Notes: a model not told the origin generated them from the sequence alone. DNA of 64,000 nucleotides from Streptomyces sp. R28 (GCF_041052385.1 NZ_CP163439.1:3089001-3153000), one strand, 5' to 3'. Shown: positions 1-9,322, numbered from the stretch's first letter. Program-made: numbers and translations.

Positions 1-1038
1 ATCAACGTGACCGCGACGGACGACAAGTGCGAGGTGTCGAAGAAGGAGTTCCCGGCCGGCCACGTCGAACTCGCCATCGAGAACAAGGGCTCCAAGGTCA
101 CCGAGGTCTACGTCCTCTTCCCGGACGACCGCATCGTCACCGAGCGCGAGAACATCGGCCCCGGCACCAAGCAGACCGTCACCGCCGAGGTGAAGGCGGG
201 CGAGTACACCATCGCCTGCAAGCCCGGCATGAAGGGCGACGGCATCCGGCAGACCGTCAAGGCCACCGGCAAGGGCACGGCCGCCAAGCGTGACCCGCGC
301 CTCGACAAGGCCGTCGCCGCCTACCGCGAGTACGCGCAGGCGCAGGCCGACGAGACGCTGCCGAAGGCGGAGGCGTTCGCCAAGGCCGTCAAGGACGGCG
401 ACCTCGAGGCCGCGAAGAAGGCGTACGCCCCCTCCCGTATGGGCTGGGAGCGCACTGAGCCGGTCGCCGAGTCCTTCGGCGACATCGACCCGAAGGTCGA
501 CTTCCGCGAGGACGGTCTGGAGCCCGGCCAGAAGTGGACCGGCTGGCACCGGCTGGAGAAGTCCCTCTGGCAGGGCAAGAAGATCACCGCTGAGGACAAG
601 ACCCTCGCCGACCAGCTCGTCACCGACCTGAAGAACTGGCAGGAGCGGGTCGGCAAGGCCGAGATCACCCCGACCTCCATGGCCAACGGCGCCAAGGAGC
701 TCCTCGACGAGGTCGCCACCGGCAAGGTCACCGGCGAGGAGGAGCGCTACTCGCACACCGACCTCGTCGACTTCAAGGCCAACGTCGAGGGCGCCGAGAA
801 GGCCTACGAGCTGCTGAAGCCCGTCGCCAAGGAGAACGACCCGGCGCTGGTCACCGAGCTCGACAAGCAGTTCGCAGGGCTGAACACGCTGCTCGACAAG
901 TACCGGGCGGACAAGTCGTCGTACGACTTCACCTCGTACGACAAGGTCGGCGACGCCGATCGCAAGGACCTGTCGGACGGCGTCAACTCCCTCGCGGAGC
1001 CGCTGTCCAAGCTCGCCGCAGCCGTTGTCGTGAAGTAG
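1..1038 (+). CDS. efeO: EfeO iron-uptake protein, 5' end cut by window
   Basis: Extracytoplasmic component of the EfeUOB ferrous/ferric iron uptake system. The frame is open at base 1, so the signal peptide and start lie upstream. What remains is a cupredoxin-like N-terminal domain (about the first 90 residues) followed by an imelysin/M75-type helical domain. That domain carries the family's HxxE metal-binding motif in GWHRLEKSLW. The stop lies 22 nt before efeB, with efeU after it, giving the order efeO-efeB-efeU. By family knowledge EfeO binds iron outside the membrane and hands it to EfeU. The family assignment is secure; only the true start is missing. Confidence 0.93.
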   Translation: MNVTATDDKCEVSKKEFPAGHVELAIENKGSKVTEVYVLFPDDRIVTERENIGPGTKQTVTAEVKAGEYTIACKPGMKGDGIRQTVKATGKGTAAKRDPRLDKAVAAYREYAQAQADETLPKAEAFAKAVKDGDLEAAKKAYAPSRMGWERTEPVAESFGDIDPKVDFREDGLEPGQKWTGWHRLEKSLWQGKKITAEDKTLADQLVTDLKNWQERVGKAEITPTSMANGAKELLDEVATGKVTGEEERYSHTDLVDFKANVEGAEKAYELLKPVAKENDPALVTELDKQFAGLNTLLDKYRADKSSYDFTSYDKVGDADRKDLSDGVNSLAEPLSKLAAAVVVK

Positions 1039-1060
1039 CGAGACCCAGGAGAACACGGTC

Positions 1061-2350
1061 ATGACCGACTCTGCCGAAGCCGCGACTTCATCCGAGGCCG
1101 CCGCCCCGTCCCGACGTGCGCTGATCGGCTGGGGCGGTGCCGGGCTCGCGCTCGGTGCCGTCGCGGCCGGCGGTGCCGTGGCGATGACCCGTGACGGCGA
1201 CTCCGCGGGCGACGCCGCCCCGGCCGGCGCCGCGACGGGCGCCGGCATCGCCTTTCACGGGGACCACCAGGCCGGTATCGCCACTCCCGTGCAGGACCGG
1301 CTGCACTTCGCCGCGTTCGACGTGAAGACCGACGACCGCGCCGAGTTCGTGCAGATGCTGAAGGACTGGACGGCCGCCGCGCGCCGGATGACCGCCGGGC
1401 AGGCGGTCGGCGAGGGCGCGTTCGGCGGCCTGGCCGAGGCGCCGCCGGACGACACCGGTGAGGCGGTGGGCCTGAAGCCGTCGCGGCTGACGCTGACGAT
1501 CGGCTTCGGACCGTCCCTGTTCGAGAAGTACGGCGAGGCGTTCGGCATCGCGGACGCCCGCCCCGAAGCCCTCGTCGAGCTGCCGAAGTTCGCTGGCGAC
1601 AACCTCGACAAGAACCGCAGCGGCGGCGACCTGTGCATCCAGGCCTGCGCGGACGACCCGCAGGTCGCCGTGCACGCGATCCGCAACCTGGCCCGGATCG
1701 GCTTCGGCAAGGTCGTCATCAAGTGGTCCCAGCTCGGCTTCGGGAAGACCTCGTCCACGACCCCCGACGAGCAGACCCCGCGCAACCTCATGGGCTTCAA
1801 GGACGGCACCCGCAACATCGCCGGGACGGAGACGGACCGGCTGAAGAAGTTCGTGTGGGTGGACGGGAAGGAGGGTCCCGAGTGGATGGCCGGCGGCTCC
1901 TACCTCGTCGCCCGCCGTATCCGCATGCACATCGAGACCTGGGACCGCACCTCCCTGCAGGAGCAGGAGGACATCATCGGCCGTGACAAGGGCGAGGGCG
2001 CCCCGGTCGGCAAGGCCAAGGAGCGCGACGAGCCGTTCCTGAAGGCGATGAAGCCCGACGCGCACGTACGGCTCGCACACCCCCACTCCAACGACGGGTC
2101 GACGATCCTGCGCCGCGGCTACTCCTTCACCGACGGCACCGACGGCCTGGGCCGGCTGGACGCGGGCCTGTTCTTCCTCGCCTACCAGAAGGACCCGCGC
2201 ACCGGGTTCATCCGGATCCAGCGCAACCTGGCCATCGACTCGCTCAACGAGTACATCCAGCACGTGGGTTCGGCGCTCTTCGCGGTCCCGCCCGGCGTCC
2301 GCGACAAGGACGACTGGTGGGGCAGCTCGCTGTTCGGCAAGGAGGCGTAG
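1061..2350 (+). CDS. efeB: EfeB deferrochelatase/DyP-type peroxidase
   Basis: Haem-dependent DyP-type peroxidase exported by the Tat pathway; in EfeUOB it is thought to oxidise Fe(II) or release iron from haem. The N-terminus has a twin-arginine signal (SRRALIGWGG, residues 17-26) followed by a hydrophobic Ala/Gly stretch. The DyP hallmark GFKDGTRN lies at residues 245-252, containing the catalytic Asp. The length of 429 residues is normal for EfeB. The ATG at 1061 is preceded by a clear CCAGGAGAA ribosome site. It lies between efeO and efeU (3-nt gap), so the three are probably one transcript, likely iron-repressed; I did not find a repressor box because the operon start is outside the window. 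Confidence 0.95.
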   Translation: MTDSAEAATSSEAAAPSRRALIGWGGAGLALGAVAAGGAVAMTRDGDSAGDAAPAGAATGAGIAFHGDHQAGIATPVQDRLHFAAFDVKTDDRAEFVQMLKDWTAAARRMTAGQAVGEGAFGGLAEAPPDDTGEAVGLKPSRLTLTIGFGPSLFEKYGEAFGIADARPEALVELPKFAGDNLDKNRSGGDLCIQACADDPQVAVHAIRNLARIGFGKVVIKWSQLGFGKTSSTTPDEQTPRNLMGFKDGTRNIAGTETDRLKKFVWVDGKEGPEWMAGGSYLVARRIRMHIETWDRTSLQEQEDIIGRDKGEGAPVGKAKERDEPFLKAMKPDAHVRLAHPHSNDGSTILRRGYSFTDGTDGLGRLDAGLFFLAYQKDPRTGFIRIQRNLAIDSLNEYIQHVGSALFAVPPGVRDKDDWWGSSLFGKEA

Positions 2351-2353
2351 CCG

Positions 2354-3226
2354 GTGTTCTCCAACTACCTGATCGGACTGCGCGAGGGGCTGGAGGCCAG
2401 CCTCGTCGTCTGCATCCTCATCGCCTACCTGGTCAAGACGGACCGCCGGGACGCGCTGAAGCCCATCTGGATCGGTATCGGCGTCGCCCTCGCCCTCGCG
2501 CTCGGCTTCGGCTGCGCGCTCGAATTCGGCTCCCAGGAGCTGACGTTCGAGGCGCAGGAGGCGCTCGGCGGCTCCCTGTCGCTGCTCGCGGTGGGCCTGG
2601 TGACGTGGATGGTGTTCTGGATGCGGCGCACCGCCCGGCATCTGAAGGCCGAACTGCACGACAAGCTGGACGCGGCCCTGCAGATGGGCACGGGCGCGCT
2701 GGTCGCGACCGCGTTCCTGGCGGTCGGCCGGGAGGGCCTGGAGACGGCCCTGTTCGTGTGGGCGTCGGTCCGCGCGGCCGGCGACGGCTCCCCGCGCCCG
2801 CTGCTCGGCGCCGCCCTCGGCATCGCCACGGCGGTCGTCCTGGGCTGGCTGTTCTACCGCGGCGCCCTGCGCATCAACCTCGCCAAGTTCTTCACCTGGA
2901 CCGGCGGCATGCTGGTCGTCGTGGCGGCGGGTGTGCTGGCGTACGGCTTCCACGACCTGCAGGAGGCGCGCTGGCTGCCGGGCCTGAAGAACCTGGCCTT
3001 CGACATCAGCGACACCGTCGATCCGTCGAGTTGGTACGGCACCCTGCTGAAGGGCGTTTTCAACTTCCAGCCGGACCCGACCGTCCTCCAGGTCACAGTG
3101 TGGCTGCTGTACCTGGTCCCGACGCTCGCGCTGTTCCTCGCCCCGGTAGGGTTCGCCTCCGGGAAGGGGAAGGTGAAGGCACCTGATGAGCAGGGATCGC
3201 GGCCCTCGAAGGCTCCGCAGGCTTGA
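2354..3226 (+). CDS. efeU: EfeU high-affinity iron permease (FTR1 family)
   Basis: Integral membrane iron permease of the OFeT/FTR1 family, 290 residues with about seven hydrophobic segments. Two REGLE (RExxE) iron-binding motifs are visible, at residues 10-14 and 126-130, as expected for a functional permease. The GTG start at 2354 lies 3 nt after the efeB stop, and REGLE then falls at the usual distance from the N-terminus. The last 41 nt overlap the next gene in another frame. The charged C-terminal tail after the last helix is cytoplasmic by inference. Confidence 0.94.
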   Translation: MFSNYLIGLREGLEASLVVCILIAYLVKTDRRDALKPIWIGIGVALALALGFGCALEFGSQELTFEAQEALGGSLSLLAVGLVTWMVFWMRRTARHLKAELHDKLDAALQMGTGALVATAFLAVGREGLETALFVWASVRAAGDGSPRPLLGAALGIATAVVLGWLFYRGALRINLAKFFTWTGGMLVVVAAGVLAYGFHDLQEARWLPGLKNLAFDISDTVDPSSWYGTLLKGVFNFQPDPTVLQVTVWLLYLVPTLALFLAPVGFASGKGKVKAPDEQGSRPSKAPQA

Positions 3227-4178
3227 CCGGAGCGCACTGATAGCGGCTTCCGTGACCGCTTTGTCGTTGACGGCGAGCGGATGCGTGGTCGTCCACGGGG
3301 AGAAGGAAGTACTCCCCTCGGCCACCAAGGCGGAGGCCGCCAAGGCCCTCCAGCAGTTCACAACCGCGTACAACAAGGCGGACAAGGCGTACGACAGCTC
3401 GCTCGACGCCGACTACGTCACCGGCGCCCTGAGCGACATCGACAGTGCCCGGTTGAAGGCGGGCAAGGCGCTCAACCCCGGCGGCAACGCGGCGCACACC
3501 CCGCTGGAGCTGTCGGACGTCACGTACACGATCCCGAAGAAGGCAGGCTGGCCACGCTGGTTCGTGGCCGACGCGGCCGGCAACAAGTTCGGCAGCGCAC
3601 GCTGGTTCTTCGTGTTCACCCGGGGCGGTCTGGACGAGCCGTGGGAGGCCGCGTATCTGACGCTGGTGGCCCCCGGCGACGTGCCGAAGTTCAAGACCGA
3701 CAAGGACGGCTGGGCCGAGGCCGTGCCGGCGAACTCGACCGAAGTGGCCGTGCCGCCAGGGGACTTGAGCAAGTCGTACGCGAGCTACCTCAAGGACGGC
3801 AAGGGCGTCTTCGCGCCCGGCCGCCACACCAGCGAGTGGCGTGCCGACCGGGAGAAGGCCGCCAAGCGGCCGGGCCTGGTCAGCCAGTTCATCGACGAGC
3901 CGCTGACCAGCGGCGACTACGCCCCGCTGGCGCTGCGCACCGCGGACGGCGGCGCGCTGGTGTTCTTCACCACGCGCTACTACGAGAAGCGGACGGCCTA
4001 TGCGGGCACCAGCGTCCCCTCGCCGGGCAAGGCGGTGGAGGCGCTGACGAAGGGCGAGATAAAGCAGTCGCTGACGATGGACATCATCTCCAACGAGATG
4101 GCCCTGGACCCGAAGGGCTCGGGGAAGGTGCAGGTCATCGGCCGGACCCAGGGCCTGACGTCGGCGAAGGGCGAGTAG
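3186..4178 (+). CDS. Secreted lipoprotein of unknown function
   Basis: A 330-residue predicted lipoprotein. The N-terminus has a basic stretch, a hydrophobic segment and a lipobox ending in LTASGC (about residues 28-33), so the mature protein should be anchored on the outer face of the membrane. The rest is soluble, rich in Lys, Ala and aromatic residues, with no domain I can name. The start overlaps the end of efeU by 41 nt, which suggests translational coupling and co-expression with efeOBU. A role in iron uptake is only inferred from that arrangement. Confidence 0.82.
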   Translation: MSRDRGPRRLRRLDRSALIAASVTALSLTASGCVVVHGEKEVLPSATKAEAAKALQQFTTAYNKADKAYDSSLDADYVTGALSDIDSARLKAGKALNPGGNAAHTPLELSDVTYTIPKKAGWPRWFVADAAGNKFGSARWFFVFTRGGLDEPWEAAYLTLVAPGDVPKFKTDKDGWAEAVPANSTEVAVPPGDLSKSYASYLKDGKGVFAPGRHTSEWRADREKAAKRPGLVSQFIDEPLTSGDYAPLALRTADGGALVFFTTRYYEKRTAYAGTSVPSPGKAVEALTKGEIKQSLTMDIISNEMALDPKGSGKVQVIGRTQGLTSAKGE

Positions 4179-4183
4179 CGCCG

Positions 4184-4207
4184 GCCGCCGCTACGCCTAG
4201 TGGCGGC
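4184..4207. terminator. Hairpin across two convergent stop codons
   Basis: Inverted repeat with 10-bp arms (4184-4193 and 4198-4207, one mismatch) and a 4-nt loop. It sits exactly where the lipoprotein gene (+) and the Prim-Pol gene (-) converge. It probably works as a bidirectional terminator; there is no T-run, as is common in high-GC actinomycetes. Confidence 0.55.
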
Positions 4208-4931
4208 GCAGGGGCCAGGCCGCGGAGACGTGGTCGGGCTCCTGGCCGGCGTAGCGGGCGCAGGCGTCGGTGAGGGTTTCCAGCAGGGTGAGCGGGTCGG
4301 GCAGCGGGTGTTCGAGCCCACGCACCCAGTGCACGCCCTGGCCGTCGCCGGGCAGCCTCGCCGGCGGTACGAGGACGTAGGACCCGCGGCAGTGCCAGCG
4401 CAGTCCGGGGTGTTCGTCCATCGTCTCGGGGTGGCAGTCCAGCTCGCAGGGCCACCACTCGTCCTCGTCCTCGGGGGTGCCGCGGGTGAGGCTGAAGAAC
4501 AGCAGGCGGCCGTCGTCGCTCTCGGCGACCGGGCCGACCTCGATACCGGCGGCGAGTAGCCGCTCCAGCGCCTCGCGGCCGGCCTCTAGCGGTACGTCGA
4601 GGACGTCGTGCACCATGCCGGTCGCGGTGATGAAGTTGGCCTCGGGCTGGTGGCGGGCCCAGCGCTCGATCTGGGCGCGGTCGGTGGTGGACTGCGTCTG
4701 CCAGGCGAAGGACACCGGGTGCCGGGCGGGGGTGGGACATCCGACCCGCTCACAGGAACAGCGGTAGCCGGCCGGGTGCGCGGCGGGTGAGAGGGGCAGT
4801 CCCGTCGCGGCGGCGGCGAGCAGCAGGGCTTCCCGGCCGCCGTCGCCGGCGGCCTCCTTCGGACGGCGTCCGCGCAGCCACTGGGAGAGTTTGCCCTGCA
4901 GGCCGGTCCGGCCGCCCAACTCCGCGCTCAT
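4197..4931 (-). CDS. Bifunctional DNA primase/polymerase-like (Prim-Pol) protein
   Basis: A 244-residue protein resembling the Prim-Pol N-terminal domain family that is widespread on Streptomyces chromosomes. After a polar N-terminus, visible features include CSCERVGC, HPVSFAWQT and the FITATGMVHDVLDVP stretch, where the family has its conserved acidic positions. I see no fused helicase or ATPase domain. In most Streptomyces this gene stands alone, and its role is not established; primase activity is inferred only from the fold. It is transcribed toward the efe-linked lipoprotein gene. Confidence 0.75.
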   Translation of the reverse strand: MSAELGGRTGLQGKLSQWLRGRRPKEAAGDGGREALLLAAAATGLPLSPAAHPAGYRCSCERVGCPTPARHPVSFAWQTQSTTDRAQIERWARHQPEANFITATGMVHDVLDVPLEAGREALERLLAAGIEVGPVAESDDGRLLFFSLTRGTPEDEDEWWPCELDCHPETMDEHPGLRWHCRGSYVLVPPARLPGDGQGVHWVRGLEHPLPDPLTLLETLTDACARYAGQEPDHVSAAWPLRRH

Positions 4932-5101
4932 CTATCCCCTCGCCTCGCTGTCGTGCGGAACAGCATGCCCTATGGTCCCACCATCCTGCGCTCCGGGGGG
5001 CCGTAGCGGACAACCGGGGTAGGTGGGGCGAGGTATACACGGCACCTGGATCAGGGACGATGGGGTGCTTTAGCGGGATTTGCTCTCCTCGGCGCAGGGG
5101 C

Positions 5102-5737
5102 TCAGCGTGGGGCGAGGCCGTACAGGGCGTAGTCGACGAGGGTGTCGGTGTACTCGTACGAGATCGGGCCCGTGTACTGGAGCCAGCGGTGGGCCAGCGG
5201 CGAGACGAAGAGTTCGAGGGCGATGCGCGGGTCGAGGTCGGGGCGCACCTGCCCGGTCTCCTGGGCGGAGCGCAGCCGGTCGACGTAGAGCTGGAGCGAG
5301 GGTTCGAGGAGTTTGGCCACGTACTCCCGGCCGAGCTGCTCGTTGACCAGCCCCTCCGCGACGAGGGCGCGGGACGGGGCGGCGAAGCGGGGATCCTTCA
5401 GCTGGTCGACCGTGAGACGCAGTACGGCCTTCAGGTCGGCCGCGAGGTCACCGGTGTCGGGGATGACGTACGGCTCCCGCCCGGCCTCCCGCCCGGCCTG
5501 TTCCGCGGCGTCGAGGAATGCCTCCATCAGCACCTCCGCCTTCGACGGCCACCACCGGTAGATCGTCTGCTTGCCGACGCCGGCGCGGGCGGCGATGCCC
5601 TCGATGGTGGTCCTGGGGTAGCCGACCTCCGCGACGAGGGCGAGGGCGGCGTCGTAGATGGCCCGACGGGATCGCTCGCTGCGGCGGGTGGAGTTGGGTG
5701 CGGGCTGGGCGGACGGGGCGGACTTCTGGGCTGACAT
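5102..5737 (-). CDS. TetR/AcrR family transcriptional regulator
   Basis: A 211-residue one-component regulator. A typical TetR DNA-binding domain spans about residues 18-64, with the recognition-helix region reading GVGKQTIYRWWPSKAEV. The C-terminal half is the ligand-binding and dimerisation domain, with no identifiable ligand. Upstream (5738-5796) is a short gap to the Rsm22 gene, which points the same way. There is no obvious divergent target, so autoregulation or a distant target is possible. Confidence 0.9.
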   Translation of the reverse strand: MSAQKSAPSAQPAPNSTRRSERSRRAIYDAALALVAEVGYPRTTIEGIAARAGVGKQTIYRWWPSKAEVLMEAFLDAAEQAGREAGREPYVIPDTGDLAADLKAVLRLTVDQLKDPRFAAPSRALVAEGLVNEQLGREYVAKLLEPSLQLYVDRLRSAQETGQVRPDLDPRIALELFVSPLAHRWLQYTGPISYEYTDTLVDYALYGLAPR

Positions 5738-5796
5738 GGGTCGAAGTTACCAGGCTGGCAAGACGGAACGTCTCGCCGAATCCCGCGCGAGGCGTC

Positions 5797-6786
5797 CTAG
5801 TCGGACTCCGGCGGCCAGGCGTCGCCCCAGTCCGCGTCGCGGGCCGCCTTGTAGAGGTCACCGTGCCGTTTGGTGACCGTGGTGCGGCGCAGGGAGGGGT
5901 CGGTTTCGCACAGGTCGAGGAGCACCTGGCCCTTGCGGATCTGGGGTTTGCGTACGACGCGGGCGGGGGCCGGGGTGACCGGGAGGCGGGTGGCGGCGAC
6001 GTAGCTGAACTTCTCGTCCTCGTAGGCGAGGGAGCCGCCCTTGATCTGGCGGTGCAGGGAGGACCGGCTGACCCGCGCCGAGAAGTGGCACCAGTCCGTG
6101 CCGGGGACGATGGGGCAGGCGGCGCTGTGGGGGCAGGGGGCGGCGATGTGGAAGCCGGCGGCGATCAGGCGGTCGCGGGCCTCGATGACGCGGGTGTAGC
6201 CGTCGGGGGTGCCGGGTTCGACGATCACGACGGCCTGGGCGGCGGACGCGACGGTGTCGAGGAGGGCGGTGCGGTCGGGGGCGGTGAGCTCGTTGAGGAC
6301 GTAGGAGACGGTGACGAGGTCGGTGGGGCCGAGGGTGAGCGCCGAGCCGATCCGGGTGCGCTGCCAGTGGACGTCCCGCAGTGCCGGGTTGGCGGCGGCG
6401 ATCTCCCGGCCGATGGCGAGGGCGGGTTCGGCCCAGTCGAGCACGGTGACGCCCCGCTCGCCGGGCCAGGTCGCGGTGACGGCCCAGGTCGCGGCGCCGG
6501 TCCCGCCGCCGACGTCGGTGTGGCTGGTGGGGGTCCAGGCCGGTACGGCCGCCGCGAACGCCTCCAGCGCCGAGTGCACCGCCTCGAAGGTGGCGGGCAT
6601 CCGGTAGGCGGCGTAGGCGGCCACGTCGGCGCGGTCGCGGAGGATCGGGGAGTCGGTGGGGGTGGCGCCCCGGTAGCTGGCGATCAGCCGTTCGACGGCC
6701 TGGGCGGCCTGGCGGGGCGGGAGGCCGTCGAGGAGGGTGGCGAGACTGCTGCGAAGGGCGTCTGCCGGGGATACGGGGGCGTTCAC
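5797..6786 (-). CDS. Small ribosomal subunit Rsm22-like methyltransferase
   Basis: A 329-residue protein of the Rsm22 family, class I methyltransferase-like proteins associated with the small ribosomal subunit in mitochondria and present in many actinobacteria. The SAM-binding loop is DVGGGTGAATW (residues 91-101). Downstream is a cysteine cluster (C218, C224, C233 in CPH...CPI...WCHF) like the metal or Fe-S ligands of this family. The GTG start at 6786 fits the domain boundary. Catalytic activity is not established for bacterial members. Confidence 0.82.
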   Translation of the reverse strand: MNAPVSPADALRSSLATLLDGLPPRQAAQAVERLIASYRGATPTDSPILRDRADVAAYAAYRMPATFEAVHSALEAFAAAVPAWTPTSHTDVGGGTGAATWAVTATWPGERGVTVLDWAEPALAIGREIAAANPALRDVHWQRTRIGSALTLGPTDLVTVSYVLNELTAPDRTALLDTVASAAQAVVIVEPGTPDGYTRVIEARDRLIAAGFHIAAPCPHSAACPIVPGTDWCHFSARVSRSSLHRQIKGGSLAYEDEKFSYVAATRLPVTPAPARVVRKPQIRKGQVLLDLCETDPSLRRTTVTKRHGDLYKAARDADWGDAWPPESD

Positions 6787-6878
6787 CCGGCGATTCTACG
6801 AGGGTGCGCCGCGTCGGGTGGGCCCCGGCTTTTCTCGCCCCCGCCGCCCCTACCCTTCCCCGATGGGACGGTGGTGCG

Positions 6879-8054
6879 CTACAGCTCCCGGACCGCCCGT
6901 GCCACCCTCGTCCCCGCCCGCGCCCTCGGCCCGCTGTCCGGCGTCCGCCTGCGCGGGTGCACCGTGTTCGCCAGCAGCACCACGAACGTGTCCGTCACCG
7001 GATCCAGCACCAGCGACGTCCCGGTGAACCCGGTGTGCCCCGCCGCCCCCCGCCCCGCCAGCTCCCCCATGAACCACGGCTGGTCGATCGCGAAGCCCAG
7101 CCCCGGCGGGGTCAGGAGCAGCTCCACGAAATCGGGGCCGAGGATGCGGGCGGGGCCGTAGGCGCCGCCGGAGAGCAGGGCGCGGCAGAAGACCGCGAGG
7201 TCGTGGCCCGTCGAGAAGAGGCCCGCGTGACCGGCGACGCCGCCGAGCGCCCACGCGTTCTCGTCGTGGACGGCGCCCCGCAGCATCCCCCGGTCCGCCT
7301 TGGCCCAGGGACGGCGCTGGTCCTCGGTCGCCGCCGCGCCGAGGCACGGGCCGAAGTGGGTCGCCGTCATGCCCAGGGGGCGCGTGATGCCGTCGTGGAC
7401 GAGGACGTCGAGCGTGCGGCTGGTGATGCGTTCGAGGGTGTGCTGGAGCAGGAGGAGGTTCAGGTCCGAGTAGCAGTACGTGCCGGGCACCCCGACCGGA
7501 ACTTCCGCCCGCAGCCTCTCCAGCCGCTCGGCGTCGTCGGCACAGGCGTACAGCGGGAGCTCGGGCCGCAGCCCCGAGGTGTGGGTGAGCAGCTGACGCA
7601 CCGTGACGTCGTGCCGGGCGGCCCCGCGGAAGTCCGGCAGGTACGCCCCGACCCGCGCGTCGATGCCGAGCGTGCCGCGCTCGATCTGCTGTACGGCGGC
7701 GACGGCGGTGAAGAGTTTGGTGAGGGAGGCCAGGTCGAAGGGGGTGTCCGTGGTCATCGGGACCTGTGCCTCGGGCGGCAGTTCCACCCCGGCGTCCTTC
7801 TCCTCGTCGTAGGAGGCGTACCGCACCGCCCAGCCCGCCGCCTCCTCGACGGCGACGTACGGCCCCCGCCCGACGACCAGCACGGCGCCGGCTGCCCAGG
7901 GGCGTGGGCCGGTGGTGAGGTCGTGGACCTCGTGGACGAGGTGACGGATCTCCTCGGGGTCGAGTCCGGCCCTTTCCGGCGTGTCCCCGCGCAGTCTCGG
8001 CGCGCTCAGTTCTCTGCCCCCTCCGTATCCGTACGTCTGTTCCAGGGACGGCAC
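6879..8054 (-). CDS. Serine hydrolase, beta-lactamase/esterase fold
   Basis: A 391-residue member of the class C beta-lactamase/penicillin-binding-like family. The SxxK nucleophile motif is S110-LTK113. The second motif is Y195-S-D in CYSDLN, and HTG occurs near the C-terminus (GHTGFTG). No signal peptide is apparent, so it is probably a cytoplasmic esterase or peptidase rather than a secreted beta-lactamase. The GTG start overlaps the 3' end of the exporter gene by 49 nt, so the two genes are probably cotranscribed. Confidence 0.85.
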   Translation of the reverse strand: MPSLEQTYGYGGGRELSAPRLRGDTPERAGLDPEEIRHLVHEVHDLTTGPRPWAAGAVLVVGRGPYVAVEEAAGWAVRYASYDEEKDAGVELPPEAQVPMTTDTPFDLASLTKLFTAVAAVQQIERGTLGIDARVGAYLPDFRGAARHDVTVRQLLTHTSGLRPELPLYACADDAERLERLRAEVPVGVPGTYCYSDLNLLLLQHTLERITSRTLDVLVHDGITRPLGMTATHFGPCLGAAATEDQRRPWAKADRGMLRGAVHDENAWALGGVAGHAGLFSTGHDLAVFCRALLSGGAYGPARILGPDFVELLLTPPGLGFAIDQPWFMGELAGRGAAGHTGFTGTSLVLDPVTDTFVVLLANTVHPRRRTPDSGPRARAGTRVARAVREL

Positions 8055-9322
8055 ATTCCCATGAAGCAGGCCAGCGCCACCAGTGCTGCGGCCAGTTGGA
8101 CGACCGCCATCGGGACGGCGGTGTCCTCCCCCGCGATGCCCACGAGGGGCGAGGCGATCGCGCCGATGAGGAAGGAGGACGTACCGAGGAGCGCGGAGGC
8201 GGACCCGGCGGCGTTCTTGGTGCGCAGGAGGGCAAGGGCCTGGGTGTTGGGGAGGGTGACGCCCATCGCCGACATCAGGACGAACAGCGCGGCGGCCACG
8301 GGGGCCAGTCCGACCTCACCGAAGACGCCGAGCGACATCAGCAGCAGCGCGGTCGCCGCCAGGATGACGACCGACAGGCCCACCCCCAGCACCCGGTCCA
8401 GGCTGACCCGCCCGACCAGCACCTTGCCGTTGATCTGGCCGACGATCACGAGCCCGACCGAGTTGAGCCCGAACAGCAGGCTGAAGGTCTGCGGCGAGGC
8501 CCCGTAGATCTCCTGGATCACGAACGGCGACGCCGATATGTACGCGAACAGCGCCGCGAAGGCGAACCCGCCGGCCAGCGTGTACCCGGCGAACGCCCCG
8601 TCGGCGAGCAGACCGCGCATGGCGCGCAGGGCCTCGCCGACCCCGCCGCTGTGCCGGTCCTCGGGCGGCAGTGTCTCGGGCAGCTTGCGCCAGACGACCC
8701 CGGCTAGCAGCACCCCGACCGCCGTGAGCACGACGAACACGCCCCGCCAGTCCGTCACCCGCAGGATCTGGCCGCCGATGAGCGGCGCCACGATCGGGGC
8801 GACCCCCGAGATCAGCATGAGGGTCGAGAAGAAGCGGGCCATGGCCACGCCGTCGTAGAGGTCGCGTACGACCGCCCGTGCGATCACTATCGCCGCCGCG
8901 CCCGCGAGGCCCTGTGCCAGCCGGAAGGCGACCAGGAACTCGACGCTGGGCGCGAGCGCGCAGAGCACGGTGGCGACGACGTACACGGCCAGGCCTGCCA
9001 GCAGCGGGCGCCTGCGGCCCCATCGGTCGCTCATCGGGCCGACCACCAGCTGCCCGAGCGCCATGCCGGCCAGACAGGCGGTGAGCGTGAGCTGGACGGT
9101 CGCGGCGGGCGCGTGCAGGGAGCGGGTGACCTCCGGGAGCGCGGGGAGGTACATGTCCATCGCCAGCGGGGGCGTGGCGGTCAGGCCGCCGAGGACGAGG
9201 GTGACGAGGAGGCCGGTGCGGCGCAGGGAGCGGGGAGGAGTGGGCGGCTGCTCCGCTGCCTTCCGTGCGCTCGGTATGGCCGGCTGCGGCACGTCCTGTG
9301 CCTGCCCCCCACGGTCGCCCAT
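8006..9322 (-). CDS. Bcr/CflA-family multidrug efflux MFS transporter
   Basis: A 438-residue major facilitator with about twelve hydrophobic segments. The family's first-helix motif (MDMYLPALP) is followed by motif A, GPMSDRWGRRRP, in the loop between helices 2 and 3. This is the Bcr/CflA drug:H+ antiporter pattern; chloramphenicol, bicyclomycin or similar compounds are family substrates, and the real one is unknown. The ATG at 9322 has a good GGAGGGGCGC ribosome site. It is divergent from the oxidoreductase gene at 9411 and overlaps the hydrolase gene downstream. Confidence 0.9.
   Translation of the reverse strand: MGDRGGQAQDVPQPAIPSARKAAEQPPTPPRSLRRTGLLVTLVLGGLTATPPLAMDMYLPALPEVTRSLHAPAATVQLTLTACLAGMALGQLVVGPMSDRWGRRRPLLAGLAVYVVATVLCALAPSVEFLVAFRLAQGLAGAAAIVIARAVVRDLYDGVAMARFFSTLMLISGVAPIVAPLIGGQILRVTDWRGVFVVLTAVGVLLAGVVWRKLPETLPPEDRHSGGVGEALRAMRGLLADGAFAGYTLAGGFAFAALFAYISASPFVIQEIYGASPQTFSLLFGLNSVGLVIVGQINGKVLVGRVSLDRVLGVGLSVVILAATALLLMSLGVFGEVGLAPVAAALFVLMSAMGVTLPNTQALALLRTKNAAGSASALLGTSSFLIGAIASPLVGIAGEDTAVPMAVVQLAAALVALACFMGMCRPWNRRTDTEGAEN

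Noticed and set aside
1088-3385. A 765-codon open frame on the minus strand opposite efeB and efeU
   Set aside because: It is an antisense shadow of high-GC codons; the plus-strand proteins have full family motifs.
5518-7161. A 547-codon plus-strand frame over the TetR and Rsm22-like genes
   Set aside because: Low-complexity Gly/Arg product with no motifs; the minus strand encodes recognisable proteins.
6804-8507. A 567-codon plus-strand frame opposite the serine hydrolase
   Set aside because: Arg/Pro-rich antisense product; SxxK and YSD motifs on the other strand show the real gene.
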